Shown one piece after another: positions 1 through 5,826 of a stretch of DNA of 6,841 bases (position 1 is the stretch's first letter; every line of letters begins with the position of its first letter). The DNA comes from Trebonia sp035571275. Its GTDB lineage: Bacteria; Actinomycetota; Actinomycetes; Streptosporangiales; Streptosporangiaceae. The DNA is taken from NCBI GenBank assembly GCA_035571275.1, contig DATMKQ010000166.1:1-6841 (forward strand), written 5' to 3'. The notes below the pieces were generated by a model, which was not told the DNA's origin, did no database searches, and saw only the letters and a program-made list of their open reading frames with translations. The translations under genes were made by a program, and so were the position numbers.

Positions 1-119
1 TCCGCAGGGGGGGTCTGGGGGGAAACGGGGGGACGGGCAGTCCCCCCGTCCGCAGGGGGGGGTTGGGGGGAAACGGGGGGACGGGCAGTCCCCCCGTCCG
101 CAGGGGGGGTCTGGGGGGG
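1..119. repeat. 48-bp tandem repeat, G-rich on the plus strand, about 2.5 copies
   Basis: Units begin at 1, 49 and 97, each starting TCCGCAGG. The third unit is cut short around 119, and the array may continue beyond the left edge. Copies 1 and 2 differ only at the junction of two G runs (7 G + TCT versus 8 G + TT), which keeps the length at 48. Each full unit contains a perfect hairpin, CGGGGGGAC-GGGCA-GTCCCCCCG (26-48 and 74-96; 9-bp stem, 5-nt loop), and several G6-G8 runs on the plus strand. Just beyond the array, 124-137 is a perfect palindrome of six C then six G flanked by T and A. The period is 16 codons, and the array lies in frame with the ABC ATPase on the minus strand, so it is probably translated. 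Whether it is primarily a DNA/RNA element or a protein repeat cannot be decided here. Confidence 0.9.
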
Positions 120-1676
120 ATCGTCCCCCCGGGGGGATAGGGCACCGAACGCGGCGCCGAGGATCGTGGCCTCGGTTACGTCCTCGCCGGCGAGCTCTGC
201 TGCGACCTGGCCGCCGCGCATGACGAGCACGCGGTGCGCCAGGCCGAGGATTTCCTCGACGTCGGAGGAGATCAGCAGCACGCCGAGCCCGCTCGCGGTC
301 AGCGAGGCCAGCAGTTCGTAGATCGCCCGTTTGGCGCCGACGTCCACGCCCCGGGTCGGCTCGTCGGCGATCAGCACCCGCGGGTCGCGCAGCAGCGACC
401 GGCCGAAGAGCAGCTTCTGCTGGTTGCCGCCGGACAGCGCGGCGGCCCGCACCGACTGGCCGCCGCCGCGGACGTCTACCCGGGTGAGGACCTCCCGCAC
501 AGACCGGCGCTCGGGGCCGGGCCGGACCACGCCCGCCCGGCTGACAGCGGCGAGGTTCGACAGGCTGACGTTCTCCAGGACCGAGCGGCCGAGCAGCAGT
601 CCCTGCTCCTTGCGCGACTCGGGGATCATCGCCACCCCGGCCCGCATGGCGGTGCGCGGGCTTCCGGTCACGGCGATTGCCCGCTTGTCCTGGTCGGCGG
701 CTCCGCCGCCGGCGCTTACGGTGACCGTGCCGCCGTTGACCCGGTTCGCCCGGTAGATCGCGCGGGCGACCTCGGACCGGCCCGCGCCGACCAGGCCGGC
801 CAGCCCCAGGATTTCTCCCGCGCGTACGTCGAACGAGACGCCGCGGACCCCCGGGGCCACCAGGTCGCGTACGGACAGCACCACGGGGGCGTCCGCCGCG
901 GCTAGCTGCTTCGGCGGGAACGTCGCGTCGAGCGGCCGGCCGAGCATCGCCGCCATCAGCGACCCCTCCGTCTGCCCGGCGGCCGGCACGGTGTGCACGA
1001 GACGCCCGTCGCGCAGGATCGTCACTTCGTCGGCGAGCTCGAGCACCTCGCCGAGGAAGTGCGAGACGAGCACCACGGTGGTGCCGTTCCTGGCGAGCTG
1101 GCGGATGACCTTGTGCAGCGCCTCGACGTCCGGCCGCGGCAGCGCGGCGGTCGGCTCGTCCATCACGATCAGCTGGGCGCTGCGGCACAGCGCCCGCAGG
1201 ATCTCGACCTTCTGCTGGTCGGCCGTGCGCAGGCTGCCGGCGTTGGCGTCGCCGTTCAGCTCGAACCCAACCGAGGCGGCCAGCTCGGTGTACCGGCGGC
1301 GCAGTTCGCGGCGGTTCTGGAAACCGGCCTGCCGCGGCTCGACGCCGAGGAAGACGTTCTGGGCGACGGTCAGGGACGGGACGACGGCCAGCTCTTGCGC
1401 GATCAGGATGACACCGCGGGAGATCGCGTCCCGGGGCGAGTGGAACCGGACGGGCTCGCCGTCTAGGAGGATCTGGCCGCTGTCCGGGGTGTGCACTCCC
1501 GAGATGATCTTCCCGAGGGTGGACTTGCCTGCGCCGTTCTCACCGACAAGCGCGTGGATCGAACCGCGGCCGATGGTGAGGCTGACGCCCTCCAGGGCGC
1601 GGGTTCCGCCGAAGGACTTGGAGATGTCCCGCAGCTCGACATGCGCGCCCTGGAGGTTGGTGTCACTATCCGGCAC
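1..1676 (-). CDS. CUT2-type sugar ABC transporter ATP-binding protein, 3' end outside the window, with repeat tail
   Basis: This is the energising subunit of a ribose/xylose/galactose-type (RbsA/XylG/MglA-like) importer, with two fused nucleotide-binding domains on the cytoplasmic face. At least 558 codons are visible and no stop is reached. NBD1 has Walker A GENGAGKST (45-53), Q-loop Q94, Walker B LIVMDEP (169-175) and H-loop His206. Its signature is the weak LRTADQQ (149-155). NBD2 has the degenerate Walker A GLVGAGRS (294-301, no Lys), as is usual in this family, a strong signature LSGGNQQ (414-420) and Walker B VLIADEP (434-440). The family's normal end is near residue 513 (AAFGAL). After SPRGDD the frame enters the 16-residue repeat PQTPPADGGTARPPVS. 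The start chosen is GTG at 1676, two bases after the binding-protein stop, which suggests translational coupling; no good Shine-Dalgarno is visible. The substrate cannot be assigned. Confidence 0.93.
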   Translation of the reverse strand, partial: MPDSDTNLQGAHVELRDISKSFGGTRALEGVSLTIGRGSIHALVGENGAGKSTLGKIISGVHTPDSGQILLDGEPVRFHSPRDAISRGVILIAQELAVVPSLTVAQNVFLGVEPRQAGFQNRRELRRRYTELAASVGFELNGDANAGSLRTADQQKVEILRALCRSAQLIVMDEPTAALPRPDVEALHKVIRQLARNGTTVVLVSHFLGEVLELADEVTILRDGRLVHTVPAAGQTEGSLMAAMLGRPLDATFPPKQLAAADAPVVLSVRDLVAPGVRGVSFDVRAGEILGLAGLVGAGRSEVARAIYRANRVNGGTVTVSAGGGAADQDKRAIAVTGSPRTAMRAGVAMIPESRKEQGLLLGRSVLENVSLSNLAAVSRAGVVRPGPERRSVREVLTRVDVRGGGQSVRAAALSGGNQQKLLFGRSLLRDPRVLIADEPTRGVDVGAKRAIYELLASLTASGLGVLLISSDVEEILGLAHRVLVMRGGQVAAELAGEDVTEATILGAAFGALSPRGDDPPQTPPADGGTARPPVSPQPPPADGGTARPPVSPQTPPA

Positions 1677-1678
1677 GA

Positions 1679-2743
1679 TCAGCCCGGCCACTCGGGGGTG
1701 AACTGGCTGGCGTTCGCCTTGGTCACGATGCCGCTGTCGGGGAAGCTGGCGACCGGGTTGATGCTGCCGCTGACCTTCCCGGTCTGGAGCGCCTCCACCA
1801 GCGCCTTGACGGCCAGCGTGCCCTCCTCAGAGGGCGCCTGGGCGACGTCGGAGAAGATCACGCCCGACTGGATGCCTGCCACCGCCGCGGCGCTTGCGCC
1901 GTAGCCGACGAGCAGTACGTGGTCGGACTTGTCCACGGTAGAAAGCGCGGTCATGGCGCCCTCGATGCCCTGGTCAGAGCCGACGATCAGGTTCAGGCTC
2001 GACTGCCCCTGGAGCATCGTCTCCACGGCGGTCAGGCCGATCGTCGGGGTGAAGTAGGACTGTCCGTACGTCACGACCTTGACCGGACTGCCCTTGATCG
2101 CCGCGGTGAACGCCCCGTAGATGGCCGTGTCCAGGGAGGACGCCTTGATGTCGTACAGGTAGCCGACCTTGCAAGGGCTCAGCTTCTTGGACGCGCAAGC
2201 CGCCACCACCTGCTGGCCGAGTTGAGTGCCGATCAGCGTCGGCACGAACGTCACGTTGGCTGAAAGCCCCGCCACCTGCGGCGCGGCTGTGTTCAACGCC
2301 GACCCGAGGATCTGGTCCATGTTGACGACCTTGATCCCCTTGGCGATCGCCTGCTGGACCAGGGTGACCAGCCCAGTGGACTCGATGGGCTGGGTGATAA
2401 TGCCGTTGTACTGGCCGGAGTTGATGACAGTCTGCAGCTGGTCGTACTGCGTCTGCGGGTTGTTGTTCGCGTCGAATACCTTCAGCGTCGCGCCGTCGGC
2501 CGACGCTACCGCCTGCGCCGCCGCGAGCATCGGGGCGTCGTAGCTGTTATCCACGGCGAACGACATGTAGGCGATGTTCATCGGCTTCTTGGCCGCCGCC
2601 GCTGTCGCAGAAGCGGTCGCTGAGGCGGATGTCGTGGTCGAGGTGGTGCTGCTATTGCTGCCGCCGCTACTGCACGCCGCGAGCGCGAGCGCCGCGGCGC
2701 CGACCGCCATGAAGGCGGCGCTGCGTTTTCCCGTAGATAGCAC
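1679..2743 (-). CDS. sugar ABC transporter substrate-binding lipoprotein
   Basis: This protein should capture sugar outside the membrane and deliver it to the CUT2 importer. It is 354 residues. Residues 1-24 are a lipoprotein signal: basic GKR, a hydrophobic Ala-rich stretch, and lipobox LAAC with Cys24 as the lipidated residue. A Ser/Thr/Ala linker (25-51) follows, then a periplasmic-binding-protein type 1 (ribose-binding-like) domain from about 54. Family-like stretches include NGIITQPIES (113-122), KVVNMDQ (138-144) and LIVGSDQGIEGA. Cys183 and Cys191 could form a disulfide, and the C-terminus is WPG. An upstream frame is open as far as 3187, but GTG at 2743 is the supported start: it places the signal peptide at the N-terminus and follows AAAGGAG by seven bases. 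The gene ends 2 bp before the ATPase start. A pentose, polyol or related sugar is plausible, but the ligand is unknown. Confidence 0.93.
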   Translation of the reverse strand: MLSTGKRSAAFMAVGAAALALAACSSGGSNSSTTSTTTSASATASATAAAAKKPMNIAYMSFAVDNSYDAPMLAAAQAVASADGATLKVFDANNNPQTQYDQLQTVINSGQYNGIITQPIESTGLVTLVQQAIAKGIKVVNMDQILGSALNTAAPQVAGLSANVTFVPTLIGTQLGQQVVAACASKKLSPCKVGYLYDIKASSLDTAIYGAFTAAIKGSPVKVVTYGQSYFTPTIGLTAVETMLQGQSSLNLIVGSDQGIEGAMTALSTVDKSDHVLLVGYGASAAAVAGIQSGVIFSDVAQAPSEEGTLAVKALVEALQTGKVSGSINPVASFPDSGIVTKANASQFTPEWPG

Positions 2744-2750
2744 GGCTAAA

Positions 2751-2757
2751 CTCCTTT
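2751..2757 (-). promoter_or_regulatory. ribosome binding site of the binding-protein gene
   Basis: The minus strand reads AAAGGAG, then seven bases, then GTG at 2743-2741. This fixes the start of the lipoprotein well inside the longer open frame that begins at 3187. Confidence 0.85.
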
Positions 2758-2792
2758 GTGCTCGCTCACTGGGAGGTGGGTTAGCGTCTAGT

Positions 2793-2824
2793 CCGGTGGG
2801 TCGGGTGCCAGCCCGGCCCACCGG
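2793..2824 (-). promoter_or_regulatory. strong hairpin in the leader of the transporter operon
   Basis: CCGGTGGG (2793-2800) pairs with CCCACCGG (2817-2824). Inside it CGGG (2802-2805) pairs with CCCG (2812-2815) around a 6-nt loop, with one mismatch at 2801/2816. The 12 pairs are nearly all G-C. The hairpin sits about 50 bases upstream of the binding-protein GTG and has no U-tract in either direction. It could stabilise the mRNA, act as an attenuator, or be a U-less terminator for read-through from gnd. The structure is clear but the role is inferred. Confidence 0.55.
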
Positions 2825-2845
2825 TTTATCAGGGGTTCCCGTCCA

Positions 2846-2861
2846 GCGGACTGTTGTCCGC
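2846..2861. promoter_or_regulatory. putative operator 3 (GCGGAC-N4-GTCCGC)
   Basis: This is the perfect inverted repeat GCGGACTGTTGTCCGC. It uses the same TCCG/CGGA half-site vocabulary as the two 17-bp operators at 2959 and 3082, but with the half-sites in the opposite order. It lies between the weak promoter candidate and the binding-protein gene, where a bound repressor would block transcription. Confidence 0.45.
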
Positions 2862-2887
2862 AACACGGTCACTTGAGCTTGATCGGA

Positions 2888-2916
2888 AGCGTGGCCGTTT
2901 CTGCGGCGGGTGTCAA
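2888..2916 (-). promoter_or_regulatory. weak promoter candidate for the transporter operon
   Basis: The minus strand has a perfect -35 hexamer TTGACA (2916-2911). The region 17-18 bases downstream is CACGCT/ACGCTT, a poor -10. It is placed correctly for the transporter and flanked by the putative operators. Only the -35 is convincing. Confidence 0.25.
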
Positions 2917-2918
2917 GA

Positions 2919-3019
2919 GTTAACGTTGCGCGTACGCATAAATGAGACGTGACAGTGATGTCCGCTATGCGGACACGGCTGCCAGATGCCCGTGCAACTG
3001 GGCAGGTCAACGTTGCGTG
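2919..3019. repeat. pair of direct repeats GTYAACGTTGCGYG in the regulatory gap
   Basis: The two copies lie at 2919-2932 and 3006-3019, 87 bp apart, and differ by two transitions in 14 bases. Both contain the palindromic core AACGTT with a central CpG. The first copy lies directly upstream of the TTGACA candidate. They may be sites for a second regulator, possibly LacI-like given the central CG, but this is inference. Confidence 0.4.
2959..2975. promoter_or_regulatory. putative operator 2 (TGTCCGC-N3-GCGGACA)
   Basis: The perfect inverted repeat TGTCCGCTATGCGGACA has 7-bp arms around TAT. It shares both six-base outer arms and the 5-bp spacing with the site at 3082-3098; the two centres are 123 bp apart. 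Palindromes of this size are typical of dimeric one-component sugar regulators (IclR, GntR, LacI or ROK type). No regulator gene is in the window, so the family is not assigned. Confidence 0.65.
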
Positions 3020-3043
3020 ACGACCCGACGGCGGCGCGCAGGA

Positions 3044-3062
3044 CTGGCAGTGAGCCTGCCAG
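3044..3062 (-). terminator. hairpin downstream of gnd, possible terminator
   Basis: CTGGCAG (3044-3050) and CTGCCAG (3056-3062) form a perfect 7-bp stem with a 5-nt loop, about 90 bases after the gnd stop codon. There is no U-tract, so intrinsic termination is only a possibility. U-less hairpins have been proposed as terminators in actinobacteria. Confidence 0.3.
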
Positions 3063-3073
3063 GGAAATAAACT

Positions 3074-3100
3074 CGGACATCTGTCCGCTAGTCGGACAGA
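3074..3100. promoter_or_regulatory. putative operator 1, three half-sites
   Basis: TGTCCGCTAGTCGGACA (3082-3098) is a second TGTCCG-N5-CGGACA site. Its arms extend to 8 bp (3080-3087 with 3093-3100). A further half-site CGGACA (3074-3079) abuts it with a 2-bp gap. The element begins 54 bp upstream of the last base of gnd when read on the plus strand, that is, just downstream of gnd on the minus strand. It could therefore also fold as an RNA hairpin after gnd. The repetition of the same sequence at 2959 favours a protein-binding site. Confidence 0.6.
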
Positions 3101-3153
3101 GTCATCTGGGGCTGGGCAGGCGCGACGGTTCGTTCCGGATAAATCAAGAAGGT

Positions 3154-4599
3154 TTAACGCGGCTGCTCCGAGTGGTCCTGTGCCCATAGCGTGTGGAAGG
3201 AGCCGTCACGATCCGTGCGGCGGTATGTGTGCGCGCCGAAGTAGTCTCGCAGGCCCTGCACCAGCGCGGCGGGCAGGCGGGGCGCGCGGAGGGCGTCGTA
3301 GTACGCGAGCGCGGCGGAGAAGCCGGGCGCGGGAACGCCGATCCTGATCGCCGTGGCCACCACGTCGCGCCAGGCGTCCTGGGCGCCGGAAACCTCCTTG
3401 GCGAAGTCCGGGTCGGCGAGCAGCGTCGGCAGGCTCGGGTTGGTCTCGTAGGCGGCGCGGATGCGGTCGAGGAACTTGGCGCGGATGATGCAGCCGCCGC
3501 GCCAGATCGTGGCCATGGCGGCCAGGTCGATGTCCCAGTCGTACTCGGCGCTGCCCGCGGCGATCATGTTCCAGCCCTGGGCGTAGGAGACCAACTTGGA
3601 GGCGTACAGCGCCTGTTCGACCTTGTCGGCGAAGCTGCTCGCGTCGGCGATGGCTGGCTCGTTCGGCCCCGGCAGGGAACGGGCGGCCGCGCGCAGGTCG
3701 GCGTGGCCGGACAGGGACCTGGCGAACACCGCCTCGGCGATGCCACTGACCGGCACACCCAGGTCTAGAGCGTCCTGGACGGTCCAGCGGCCGGTGCCTT
3801 TTTGTTCGGCCTGGTCGAGGACGATGTCGACGAACGGCTTTCCGGTGGCCGCGTCGGTGTGCGCCAGGACCTCGGCGGTGATCTGGATGAGATAGGAGTC
3901 GAGGCGCCCCCGGTTCCAGGTCTTGAAGATCTCGCTTATCTGGCTTGGCTGGTAGCCGGCCGCGTGCCTGAGCAGGTCGTACGCCTCAGCGATGAGCTGC
4001 ATGTCGGCGTACTCGATGCCGTTGTGCACCATCTTCACGAAGTGGCCGGCGCCGTCCGGGCCAACGTGCGTGCAGCACGGCGTCCCGTCTACCTTGGCGG
4101 CGATCGTTTCGAGCATGGGGCCGAGGTCCCGGTAGGACTCGGCCGAGCCGCCGGGCATGATCGACGGGCCGTTCAGCGCGCCTTCCTCGCCGCCGGAGAC
4201 GCCCATGCCGACGAAGTGAATGTTTTGCTGCCTGAGCTTGGCCTCGCGGCGGCGCGTGTCCTTGAAGTGCGCGTTCCCACCGTCGATGAGCATGTCGCCC
4301 GCTTCGAGGAGCGGGGCGAACTCGTCGATCACGGCGTCGGTGGCGGGGCCGGCGTTTACCATGATCACGATTCTTCTGGGGCGCTCCAGGGAAGCGACGA
4401 ACTCCTGCGCGGTACGTGCGGGGACGAAGGTGCCCTCCTGGCCGAAGTTCTTGACGATCTCGTCAGTTCTCGCGGCCGTTCGATTGTGCAGGGCGGTCGC
4501 GAAGCCGTGGCGGGCGAAGTTACGGCCGAGGTTGCGGCCCATCACGCCGAGTCCTGTGACGCCGATCTGCGCTGTCGCGGTCGCGGATGTCGCGGGCAT
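3154..4599 (-). CDS. gnd: 6-phosphogluconate dehydrogenase, NADP-dependent, decarboxylating
   Basis: This enzyme oxidises and decarboxylates 6-phosphogluconate to ribulose 5-phosphate with NADP+ in the cytoplasmic oxidative pentose-phosphate pathway. The 481 residues match the usual long form. The N-terminal Rossmann motif is GLGVMG (16-21), followed by HNRT (38-41) at the end of the second strand, typical of NADP binding. Further family signatures are MVNAG (80-84), IDGGN (105-109), the substrate loop GVSGGEEGA (133-141), and GHFVKMVHNGIEY (185-197) carrying catalytic Lys189 and Glu196. The C-terminal all-helical domain ends in the typical YRRTDRDGSFHTLW region. ATG at 4599 is preceded by a purine-rich AGAAGAG. 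The gene is divergent from the HAD phosphatase and lies upstream of, and co-oriented with, the sugar transporter. It appears intact. Co-transcription with the transporter is unlikely given the 410-bp gap. Confidence 0.97.
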   Translation of the reverse strand: MPATSATATAQIGVTGLGVMGRNLGRNFARHGFATALHNRTAARTDEIVKNFGQEGTFVPARTAQEFVASLERPRRIVIMVNAGPATDAVIDEFAPLLEAGDMLIDGGNAHFKDTRRREAKLRQQNIHFVGMGVSGGEEGALNGPSIMPGGSAESYRDLGPMLETIAAKVDGTPCCTHVGPDGAGHFVKMVHNGIEYADMQLIAEAYDLLRHAAGYQPSQISEIFKTWNRGRLDSYLIQITAEVLAHTDAATGKPFVDIVLDQAEQKGTGRWTVQDALDLGVPVSGIAEAVFARSLSGHADLRAAARSLPGPNEPAIADASSFADKVEQALYASKLVSYAQGWNMIAAGSAEYDWDIDLAAMATIWRGGCIIRAKFLDRIRAAYETNPSLPTLLADPDFAKEVSGAQDAWRDVVATAIRIGVPAPGFSAALAYYDALRAPRLPAALVQGLRDYFGAHTYRRTDRDGSFHTLWAQDHSEQPR

Positions 4600-4764
4600 G
4601 GTTGTCGCTCTTCTCTGTTCTCGTTTCTCGTGTCACGTCCATTCGATCACGAAGCGGAAACGGCGGGGATGCCGACGGCCAAGCACCCGGGGCGGGGGGC
4701 GGGGGCATGGTCTGTTCTGGCATGGTTAGCGTGTGAGCCGGACCGTCGAGGTTAGGGCGTAGAC
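4600..4764. promoter_or_regulatory. divergent intergenic region between gnd and the HAD phosphatase
   Basis: The 165 bp must contain promoters for both divergent genes. A G-rich run lies at 4689-4706. TAGCGT (4727-4732) fits the actinobacterial -10 pattern TANNNT for the plus-strand gene, but I see no matching -35. The HAD gene has only a weak AGGG ahead of its ATG. No convincing operator palindrome is visible, and none of the TGTCCG half-sites of the transporter region occurs here. Confidence 0.4.
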
Positions 4765-5625
4765 ATGAGTAACGCTGCTGCCCAGGCGCCGCAGGCGATC
4801 GCCGCAGTTCTGGCGGACGTCGACGGCACGCTGGTCACCAACGCGAAAGAACTGACCCCGCGGGCAATCGAAGCGGTGAAGCAACTACACGAGCGGGCCG
4901 TGGTGTTCGCCATCACCAGCGGCCGCCCGCCGCGGGGCATGCGCATGCTGGTCGACCCGCTGCAGTTGCGCGGGACGATCTCCGCCTTCAACGGCGGCAT
5001 CATCGTGCGACCGGACATGACCGTCGTCGAATCACATCCCATCCCCGCCGAGATCGCTCCGGCCGTCGTCGACACCATTCGCGAGCAGGGGCTGGACGCG
5101 TGGGTCTATCGCGACGCCGAGTGGTACGTCACCAATCCGCACGCACCGCACGTCGACAAGGAGAGCCGGACGGTCCAGTTCGAGCCGACGGTCGTGCCGA
5201 ACTATGACGGGCTGCTCGACCGGGCCGTCAAGATCGTCGGCATCACCGACGATCTTGACCTGGCCGCGCAGTGCGAGGGTGTGCTGCAGTCCAAGTTCGG
5301 GACGCACGTGTCGGCTGCTCGGTCGCAGCCTTATTACGTCGACGTGACGCACCCCATGGCCAACAAGGGCGTGGTGGTCCAGCACCTGTCGCAGCACTAC
5401 AAGATCCCGCTGGAGCAGATCGCCACGCTCGGCGACCAGCCGAACGACGTGCTGATGTTCGTGCGGAGCGGGCTGTCGGTGGCGATGGGCAACGCCAGCG
5501 CGGACGTTCAGCGGCAGGCTACGTTCGTGACCGCATCCAATGAGGACGACGGATTCGCGAAGGCCGTGGAGGAGTTCATCCTGCCGCGTGCCATCGCCGC
5601 CCCGGCCGGGGCGGCGGACGGGTGA
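4765..5625 (+). CDS. Cof-type HAD-IIB family hydrolase (phosphatase)
   Basis: This is a predicted Mg2+-dependent phosphatase of the haloacid dehalogenase superfamily, subfamily IIB (Cof/YidA-like). Members usually dephosphorylate sugar phosphates or related metabolites. All four motifs are present: motif I DVDGT (18-22, nucleophile Asp18 and acid/base Asp20), motif II TSGR (51-54), Lys201 in NKG (motif III), and GDQPND (223-228, motif IV metal ligands). The C2 cap lies between motifs II and III, at about 80-190. At 286 residues it is of normal length. ATG at 4765 puts motif I near the N-terminus, as expected. The tail PRAIAAPAGAADG is low-complexity and coincides with a DNA palindrome. The gene is divergent from gnd, and a role in sugar-phosphate metabolism is plausible, but the substrate is unknown. 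Confidence 0.92.
   Translation: MSNAAAQAPQAIAAVLADVDGTLVTNAKELTPRAIEAVKQLHERAVVFAITSGRPPRGMRMLVDPLQLRGTISAFNGGIIVRPDMTVVESHPIPAEIAPAVVDTIREQGLDAWVYRDAEWYVTNPHAPHVDKESRTVQFEPTVVPNYDGLLDRAVKIVGITDDLDLAAQCEGVLQSKFGTHVSAARSQPYYVDVTHPMANKGVVVQHLSQHYKIPLEQIATLGDQPNDVLMFVRSGLSVAMGNASADVQRQATFVTASNEDDGFAKAVEEFILPRAIAAPAGAADG
5595..5616 (+). terminator. 22-bp perfect GC palindrome at the end of the HAD gene, possible terminator
   Basis: The arm CGCCGCCCCGG (5595-5605) is followed immediately by its reverse complement (5606-5616). The palindrome lies entirely inside the last codons of the HAD gene, ending seven bases before its TGA. As RNA it would give about a 9-bp stem with a tight loop, all G-C, followed by no U-tract. 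The short gap to the tRNA makes a stop for transcription useful here, but function is inferred. Confidence 0.35.
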
Positions 5626-5755
5626 CCGGCGGCCCGTGCCCTAGGCGGCGGTGCAGGCAGGGGCGGGGAGCCGGTACGCTACCGGTGACGACCTGCCGAG
5701 GGTGCGGAGCCGTGCCGAGCGCGCGGAACCGCGCCGAGCGTGCCGGGCAGATCGC

Positions 5756-5826
5756 GCGGGCGTAGCTCAATGGTAGAGCCCCAGCCTTCCAAGCTGGTCA
5801 TGCGGTTTCGATTACCGTCGCCCGCT
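5756..5826 (+). tRNA. tRNA-Gly(UCC) with a U53-A61 T-stem closing pair
   Basis: The 71-nt cloverleaf reads directly from the sequence: acceptor GCGGGCG/CGCCCGC (5756-5762, 5819-5825), D-stem GCTC/GAGC with loop AATGGTA, anticodon stem CCAGC/GCTGG with loop CTTCCAA (anticodon TCC at 5788-5790), T-stem GCGGT/ACCGT with loop TTCGATT, and discriminator T. CCA is not encoded. It decodes GGA and GGG glycine codons. The oddity is the last T-stem pair. The nearly invariant G53-C61 is T53-A61 here, a compensated double change that keeps the stem paired. All other conserved positions (T54, T55, C56, A58, the GG of the D-loop) are intact. It is probably functional. Confidence 0.93.

Noticed and set aside
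1..119. CRISPR array
   Set aside because: The units are contiguous with no spacers between them, keep a coding frame with the ATPase, and have no cas genes nearby.
234..905. Plus-strand open frames over 234-1904
   Set aside because: They are mirror frames of the minus-strand ATPase and binding-protein genes. The high GC content keeps several frames open, and the minus strand carries the complete set of ABC motifs.
2744..3187. N-terminal extension of the binding protein from ATG 3187
   Set aside because: The extra 148 residues are Arg/Pro/Thr-rich, overlap the end of gnd and cover the operator-like palindromes. The lipoprotein signal and the AAAGGAG site both place the start at GTG 2743.
3193..4755. 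Plus-strand open frames opposite gnd (for example 3193-3768 and 3802-4755)
   Set aside because: The minus-strand gnd is unmistakable with all catalytic motifs. The opposite frames have low-complexity Arg/Val/Gly-rich compositions and no recognisable domain.
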